Origin: a virus
Direction: 5' to 3' (one strand)
DNA length: 26,994 nucleotides
Virus record (IMG/VR): IMGVR_UViG_3300023192_003943
Location: 1-26,994 of that record
Shown: positions 23,245 through 26,994 of the stretch, in pieces
Layout: every line of letters starts with the position of its first letter
How positions within the stretch are numbered: position 1 is the first letter of the stretch
Translations under genes and position numbers: made by a program
The notes under the pieces: model-generated
The model's database searches: none
What the model was told of the DNA's origin: nothing
Seen by the model: the letters and a program-made list of their open reading frames with translations, nothing else

Positions 23245-24102
23245 TTATTCCGTTGTTTCTTTTATACTAATTACAGATTTACTAAAATATCTAGGGGGTT
23301 GTTGTTTTAAATGCTTATTAAGCACGTCAGGAATGATATATCCTTGCATATCTAAACCGAAATCGGTTTTTACAGACCGTTGTGTGCCTTTGGCAAGCTC
23401 CGTTTTATTGCTAAAGGTATCAATTTTAGCCATAAATTTAAAACGCTCAGGATCACCCCAATATGAATCAGAAGCGTAATTGATTGCTTCTATCAAACCA
23501 TTCATTTGCGCCACAAAATCAGTCCAGATTATACAACTATATTTTATGTGAACATAGTCTGGTACTACAACAGCATGGAATTCTTTTTGAGGGATTCTGT
23601 TTGTTATTGCTGTAAAACTATCATATTGGTTTCTTCTTGTATATTGTTCTTGAAATGTAACATATAGTTGTGGGTTATTCGCGTCTAATTTATTACCTAA
23701 ATCTCTTCTTTTAGCTACAGAATCCCTTTTATACATAATTAAAGGGGTTTGAAGTTTTCCATTTTTATCTCTATAGTATCCGTCTTTTTGAACTGATTTC
23801 CACCTTTCAGGAGAACCATAAACTATAGGTACCTGTATTCTTTCCCCATTTGTTACTACTGAGGGTTTTATAACATTATTAAAATAATAGTAAATAGCTT
23901 CATCATGATCTTCTAACCCTATTTTTAAGTCTCTAGTTTTATCTTCTTTCTGAGTAGTAGTTGTTCCTCTATTAATATTAGCTCTATTATCTGGTGGGCG
24001 TTGAGATTTAGACATGTCCCCTAAAGAATTTGCTTTTAAATTCTTTCTAAGAAGATCATATTGATCTGATGGGATTGGTCTTTTTGGGGTTCTCTTAGCC
24101 AT
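23245..24102 (-). CDS. Tail terminator / proximal sheath stabiliser, T4 gp15-like
   Basis: I take ATG at 24102 (285 aa); a TTG at 24111 in frame would add three residues and overlap the previous gene. The pattern follows T4 gp15: helix DEAIYYYFNNVIKPSV, strand IQVPIVYGSPERW, then IPQKEFHAVVVPDYVHIKYSCIIWTDFVAQMNGLIEAINY, and finally FGLDMQGYIIPD. In T4, gp15 caps the end of the sheath and tube and joins the tail to the neck. The first about 60 residues are basic and Asn/Arg-rich, probably disordered. It follows the connector-type gene with a 2-nt gap and lies before sheath, as in T4 order. Relation to gp15 is by pattern and not by a high identity. Confidence 0.7.
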   Translation of the reverse strand: MAKRTPKRPIPSDQYDLLRKNLKANSLGDMSKSQRPPDNRANINRGTTTTQKEDKTRDLKIGLEDHDEAIYYYFNNVIKPSVVTNGERIQVPIVYGSPERWKSVQKDGYYRDKNGKLQTPLIMYKRDSVAKRRDLGNKLDANNPQLYVTFQEQYTRRNQYDSFTAITNRIPQKEFHAVVVPDYVHIKYSCIIWTDFVAQMNGLIEAINYASDSYWGDPERFKFMAKIDTFSNKTELAKGTQRSVKTDFGLDMQGYIIPDVLNKHLKQQPPRYFSKSVISIKETTE

Positions 24103-24104
24103 AT

Positions 24105-24653
24105 TTAACAATTAATAGGATTTTTGGTTTTACCTTGGGCTATATTAGTTTTGGGATACTTGCCCGATCTGAATGGTATTAGGTTGAGTTTTTCAACCCT
24201 ACTTACATGGGCATTGCAAATTATAGATAAACTTGAACCAAAATCTCTTGTAGGGGTTGAAATACTATAATCAGGATCTTTACCTACTACAAATTGGTTT
24301 TCTACTCTATCATTAATTTCATAAAAATTATTAATCCACAACACATAATCTCCTACTTCAGGAAATAAATTAATGTTTTGTAAAGATTCTTTAAAAAACG
24401 CTAATTTTATACTTTGATTTACATCGGGTCCAAAATCATCATCACTCCATGCTTGGTCTTCTCTTTTAAGTAAACAAGCAATTCTTACGGGTTCATAGTA
24501 TACTTTATCCAAAGCTTCTCCATACAAATTTGTAACATTTTTTTCTGTGACGAACTTATAATATCCAACTTCTTGTTGAACAATATCATTTATTAACTCT
24601 TTATTAAGATGAGAAAATAATGATATATCTCTTGAACCACCGAATAATGACAT
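24105..24653 (-). CDS. Neck / head-tail connector-type protein
   Basis: The 182-aa protein starts MSLFGGSRDISLFSHLNKELINDIVQQEVGYYK, a beginning shared by a family of neck-region proteins in marine T4-like phages. It continues with NLYGEALDKVYYEPVRI, FPEVGDYVLWINNFYEINDRVENQFVVGKDPDY and SLSIICNAHVSRVEKLNL, a small beta-barrel pattern of connector or head-completion proteins. It lies between the neck-type gene and the gp15-like gene, where T4 has gp13/gp14. Its ATG has a clear Shine-Dalgarno AAGGAGG 6 nt upstream, formed by the last codons of the 115-aa gene. No enzyme motif is present. The exact T4 counterpart is uncertain. Confidence 0.68.
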   Translation of the reverse strand: MSLFGGSRDISLFSHLNKELINDIVQQEVGYYKFVTEKNVTNLYGEALDKVYYEPVRIACLLKREDQAWSDDDFGPDVNQSIKLAFFKESLQNINLFPEVGDYVLWINNFYEINDRVENQFVVGKDPDYSISTPTRDFGSSLSIICNAHVSRVEKLNLIPFRSGKYPKTNIAQGKTKNPINC

Positions 24654-24672
24654 TTATATCCTCCTTAAAGTC
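24640..24672 (-). promoter_or_regulatory. Strong Shine-Dalgarno for the 182-aa connector-type gene
   Basis: Sense CTTTAAGGAGGATATAAATG: a perfect AAGGAGG with 6-nt spacing. The AGG AGG codons also encode the final Arg-Arg of the upstream protein. Most other starts in the window lack any such site. Confidence 0.7.
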
Positions 24673-25001
24673 TTTGGTTTAAATTCTATAAATTTCAATC
24701 CCTCTATTTTCATATCATTAATTTTACCTTCAAAATCAGAAGTTAACATATCATTTTTAAACTGGATTAAATCATTTTGGGGATTTGATCGAGTTATAAA
24801 TTTTATAGTAACTATGTGGGTTTGTACCTCTCCAGGATTTATGATTCCCTCTTCTGGAGTAATATTTCTTACAATTGTAATTTTTTTAATTGCTCTTATT
24901 TCATCTAATATGTTTGTAATAGCTGATTTTCTATCAATTTTTAAAATTGATGTAACTTGATAAGTATTTAATATTTCTGTGAGTAATTTTTTTAACTTCA
25001 T
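24654..25001 (-). CDS. Small protein in the neck operon, unknown function
   Basis: The 115-aa protein is a mixed alpha/beta fold: helix MKLKKLLTEILNTYQV, helix ITNILDEIRAIKK, strand KITIVRNIT, strand QTHIVTIKFITR, a helix QNDLIQFKNDML, and a last strand LKFIEFKPK. The beta-alpha-beta spacing resembles a ferredoxin-like module. It overlaps nothing but starts 1 nt after the neck-type gene and ends next to the start of the connector-type gene, so it is probably co-translated with them and a virion or assembly component. I do not recognise a family with known function. Confidence 0.7.
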   Translation of the reverse strand: MKLKKLLTEILNTYQVTSILKIDRKSAITNILDEIRAIKKITIVRNITPEEGIINPGEVQTHIVTIKFITRSNPQNDLIQFKNDMLTSDFEGKINDMKIEGLKFIEFKPKTLRRI

Positions 25002-25002
25002 T

Positions 25003-26151
25003 TTAATAAATATAAATGGGATAAGGAACTTTATAGAATATTTTTTCAGTAAAGTCTGCTTCTTGATGTTGTCTTTCTAATTGTTTTACTCTTGAAGTTT
25101 CTTGTAAATCACTTCTTAATTCTTCAATTAAAGATTTTTTCTCTTCTGAAGCTTCACTCAATAATCTAGAAAAATCCAAAATCACAGCATCACCGGGGAT
25201 GGGTACTGAAGCATATTTTCCCCTTACACTTCCTAACATTTCTTTAGCTAAAGCTAATGCATATCTTCTAATCCATTGTTTTCCAATAGCATTAATATAT
25301 TGGTATATTGGTAAATTATAAGGTACATTTGATATATCAGAAATTAAACCGGTGTTTTTATCTCTAACAGCAGCATTTCTTTCCTTTTTTACTAAATAAT
25401 CAAAGTATAAAGTAAAATTTCTAGTTGGGATAGGAAATAACCTCAACATACTATTATCATACAATTCAAAACTATACCCTGATTTTCTAATCTGATCATT
25501 AAGTTCAATGGCTTGAATTTTAGCTATATCAAAACTTAAAGGCATCAACATAAAGTTAACTCCTGGTGAATAATTACCAAATCCAAAAGTTTGCATTAAA
25601 GATTGAATTCCTGTACCTGTGCCTGCATAAGGGTCAAAATATCTTACAATAGCAGGTGGTGGTTGGTGGTGTAGTCTTTTTATTTCTATTGCATTACCAC
25701 TTTCAGATATATTTGTCCATAAATTGGTTAGGTTGTAGTTTTGTTGGGTTTTTGCTATTTTAATTGAACCTGTTTTGTATTCAATACTTCCCCCAGAACC
25801 CGCTTCTGTTCCATAACCTTCTCCAATTTCAATTGTACGACCTAAATTTGGGGTGATTACTTGTTGGTTTAAAATAGAACTGGTTTCGTTACCTTCTAAA
25901 GTGTGAAAGTTTTCTATTATTTCATATTGATAAACTTGGGTACCATATTCTGTTACTGCTTCTTCAAAGCAAGCATAGAAATTAATAGATTGAAGCTCAA
26001 TATCAACCAAAGGATATCCTAATCTTTTAGCACACCAATTAGCAATTTTATCTGCATCGGTTTGAAAAGTTAAATCTGAATCGTAAAATTCAAAAGGTGT
26101 ATCCCCTGGAAAGAATGAGCTTGAACCAGGCCATATTGCAATATTCGCCAT
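25003..26151 (-). CDS. Neck-type virion structural protein
   Basis: The 382-aa protein shows motifs of a structural protein of T4-like marine phages: FFPGDTPFEFYDSDLTFQTDADKIANWCAKRLGYP near the start, INFYACFEEAVTEYGTQV, YGTEAGSGGSIEYKTGSIKI, then IEIKRLHH, PPAIVRYFDPYAG, FELYDNSMLRLFPIP, and a helical C-terminus from about 285 (YINAIGKQWIRRYALALAKEMLGSVRGKY) ending in EKIFYKVPYPIYIY. Its position first in the neck block, before connector, gp15-like and sheath genes, suggests a neck or head-completion role like gp13/gp14 of T4. A TATTTATA box lies 25 nt before ATG. Confidence 0.72.
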   Translation of the reverse strand: MANIAIWPGSSSFFPGDTPFEFYDSDLTFQTDADKIANWCAKRLGYPLVDIELQSINFYACFEEAVTEYGTQVYQYEIIENFHTLEGNETSSILNQQVITPNLGRTIEIGEGYGTEAGSGGSIEYKTGSIKIAKTQQNYNLTNLWTNISESGNAIEIKRLHHQPPPAIVRYFDPYAGTGTGIQSLMQTFGFGNYSPGVNFMLMPLSFDIAKIQAIELNDQIRKSGYSFELYDNSMLRLFPIPTRNFTLYFDYLVKKERNAAVRDKNTGLISDISNVPYNLPIYQYINAIGKQWIRRYALALAKEMLGSVRGKYASVPIPGDAVILDFSRLLSEASEEKKSLIEELRSDLQETSRVKQLERQHQEADFTEKIFYKVPYPIYIY

Positions 26152-26176
26152 ATTTTATCGATAAATTATGTTCAGG

Positions 26177-26184
26177 TATAAATA
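26177..26184 (-). promoter_or_regulatory. TATTTATA box upstream of the neck block
   Basis: Sense GGTATTTATACCTGAACATAA, 25 nt before ATG. Here the box is flanked by GG and CC so that GGTA/TACC could also pair. It would start the neck operon. Confidence 0.5.
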
Positions 26185-26200
26185 CCAAAAAGACTATAGT

Positions 26201-26251
26201 TCAATAAGAGTATTATTTTTTGATTAAATAAATTAATTTTTGTCTTATTGA
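26201..26251. repeat. 9-bp inverted repeat with 33-nt spacer
   Basis: TCAATAAGA (26201-26209) and TCTTATTGA (26243-26251) are perfect inverted copies flanking an A/T-only-rich spacer, in the 145-nt gap before the neck operon. It could be a regulatory hairpin or operator; no factor is known. Confidence 0.45.
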
Positions 26252-26267
26252 GATTTTTAATTTGGGT

Positions 26268-26295
26268 AAAAAAACTTTGGTCTTTAAGACAAACA
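26268..26295 (-). terminator. Terminator-like hairpin after the 134-aa gene
   Basis: Sense TTTGTCT, loop TAA, AGA(C)CAAA, then GTTTTTTT. The stem is A/T-rich with a bulged C; the U run is long. It starts 2 nt after the stop. Confidence 0.5.
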
Positions 26296-26296
26296 T

Positions 26297-26701
26297 TTAA
26301 TTACCCTTCCAAAGTACCCAAGTTGTTGGGGACATGGGGCCATCTATCTTTTTTATATATCCTACTTGATAAGGATTAAAATAAACCTCATCAACACTAG
26401 AGCCATTATGTAACAAAGTTGTACTAGCAGCGTGTTGTAGCGAACAGGTCATTCCGACAACAAGATCATCTTTATTCATAAACCAAATTTCAGTACCAAT
26501 TGGGAATATTTGACCTACTAAACCACTCTCTCTTGGTATTTCTAAATCACATTCTACACCATGTCCGTCAAATATATACCAAGCGTCAGCGTCATTTGCG
26601 TCTAGGCGATGAGTTGTGGATGATGCATTAATTATTGGTAAATGAGTTTGTGCTGATCCAGCTACAACTAAATCATGATTCATTACTAATTTGTTTGACA
26701 T
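26297..26701 (-). CDS. Unknown protein, probably virion-associated
   Basis: The 134-aa product looks like an all-beta protein: LVMNHDLVVAGSAQTHLPII, ADAWYIFDGHGVECDLEIP, GQIFPIGTEIWFMNKDDLVVGMTC, then VGYIKKIDGPMSPTTWVLWKGN at the end. The alternation of short strands with Gly/Asp turns and the final Trp-rich strand recall small fibre or decoration modules, but I cannot assign a family. It lies between another small beta-rich gene and the neck block. A GGGA lies 8 nt before ATG, at best a weak Shine-Dalgarno. No membrane or signal sequence is visible. Confidence 0.7.
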   Translation of the reverse strand: MSNKLVMNHDLVVAGSAQTHLPIINASSTTHRLDANDADAWYIFDGHGVECDLEIPRESGLVGQIFPIGTEIWFMNKDDLVVGMTCSLQHAASTTLLHNGSSVDEVYFNPYQVGYIKKIDGPMSPTTWVLWKGN

Positions 26702-26730
26702 TTCTTTTCCCTAATTATATTAATATTTTA

Positions 26731-26991
26731 TTAAGGCATTGAACCTGAAGACCAAGCTTCTGTTGCCATCAAAGTCAAGCAATCAGCATGACTTCCACTC
26801 CAAGTAGGAACCATACTTCCTGAAGGAGATATAAATGATGGCCAATTTACTGTTTTCCATTTAAGGACAAATTCTGTGTCATCAACAGATTTTCTAACTG
26901 TGTCTGCTGAAGTTTCCATTACTTGGGAAAAATCTACACTTCCTAAAGTTGATGTGTTTGCTGTTGCGTATGTTCTATCTGAGTAATCCAT
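26731..26991 (-). CDS. Small conserved marine-phage protein of unknown function (start near window edge)
   Basis: The 86-aa frame begins MDYSDRTYATANTSTLGSV, then DFSQVMETSADTVRKSVDDTEFVLKW, and ends GSHADCLTLMATEAWSSGSMP. This pattern (a segment SADTVR.S.D...F..KW followed by a short helix with MATEAWS) is one I remember from marine myoviruses, without a function. The ATG at 26991 is only 3 nt from the edge, so a more upstream start cannot be ruled out. It precedes the 134-aa gene by 29 nt and is likely in one unit with it. Confidence 0.68.
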   Translation of the reverse strand: MDYSDRTYATANTSTLGSVDFSQVMETSADTVRKSVDDTEFVLKWKTVNWPSFISPSGSMVPTWSGSHADCLTLMATEAWSSGSMP

Positions 26992-26994
26992 TGT

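Noticed and set aside
5324-26184. TATAAATA on the plus strand as T4-type late promoters pointing right
   Set aside because: All genes run left; right-pointing promoters would only make antisense RNA of the neighbouring gene. The positions fit promoters for the minus-strand genes.
1-26994. tRNA genes, integrase or transposase
   Set aside because: The gaps between genes are at most about 145 nt and none shows a cloverleaf with a T-loop; no recombinase or transposase motif was seen in any frame read.

Overview
The window is a stretch of a T4-like (contractile-tailed) bacteriophage genome. Every supported gene lies on the minus strand, so transcription runs from high to low coordinates. Gene order and content fit a marine-type myovirus: neck, tail sheath, tail tube, tail-assembly chaperone, tape measure, baseplate, then DNA replication and nucleotide metabolism. 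The DNA is AT-rich. Most starts lack a Shine-Dalgarno sequence and have A/T-rich leaders, which is compatible with a Bacteroidota host, but that is inference; at least one start (24653) has a perfect AAGGAGG.

Layout, in the order of transcription: 26991-26297, two small virion-type genes of unknown function (the first touches the window edge). 26151-23245, a neck/connector block (382-aa neck-type protein, 115-aa small protein, 182-aa connector-type protein, gp15-like tail terminator). 23202-22915, a coiled-coil protein. 22792-19453, sheath (with an inserted domain) and tube. 19386-19162, a two-span membrane miniprotein. 19070-18053, a gp26-like protein whose 3' end overlaps a second frame at a run of seven T, the classic place for a tail-assembly frameshift. 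17988-15493, tape measure. 15468-13858, a highly repetitive tail protein made of 33-aa and about 54-aa units. 13848-11754, three consecutive frames that look like one conserved baseplate protein broken twice. 11741-6741, a LysM/gp53-like protein, a hub-type protein, a large hub-plus-lysozyme protein and an unknown protein.

Replication follows at 6714-543: a compact family A DNA polymerase (unexpected beside T4-type partners, since T4 itself uses family B), an unknown protein, a gp32-like ssDNA-binding protein without cysteines, a UvsX/RecA recombinase, a 5'-3' exonuclease and a DnaB/gp41-type helicase. At the left edge is the 5' part of a class II (B12-dependent) ribonucleotide reductase, which would supply dNTPs.

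The transcription units are marked by a recurring signal. The octamer TATTTATA (sense strand) occurs 16-32 nt before the start of the first gene of several units, usually just after a rho-independent terminator-like hairpin. All six exact copies I found sit in such gaps. It is the reverse complement of the T4 late-promoter box TATAAATA and may be this phage's late promoter. I saw no tRNA, CRISPR array, integrase or insertion sequence.
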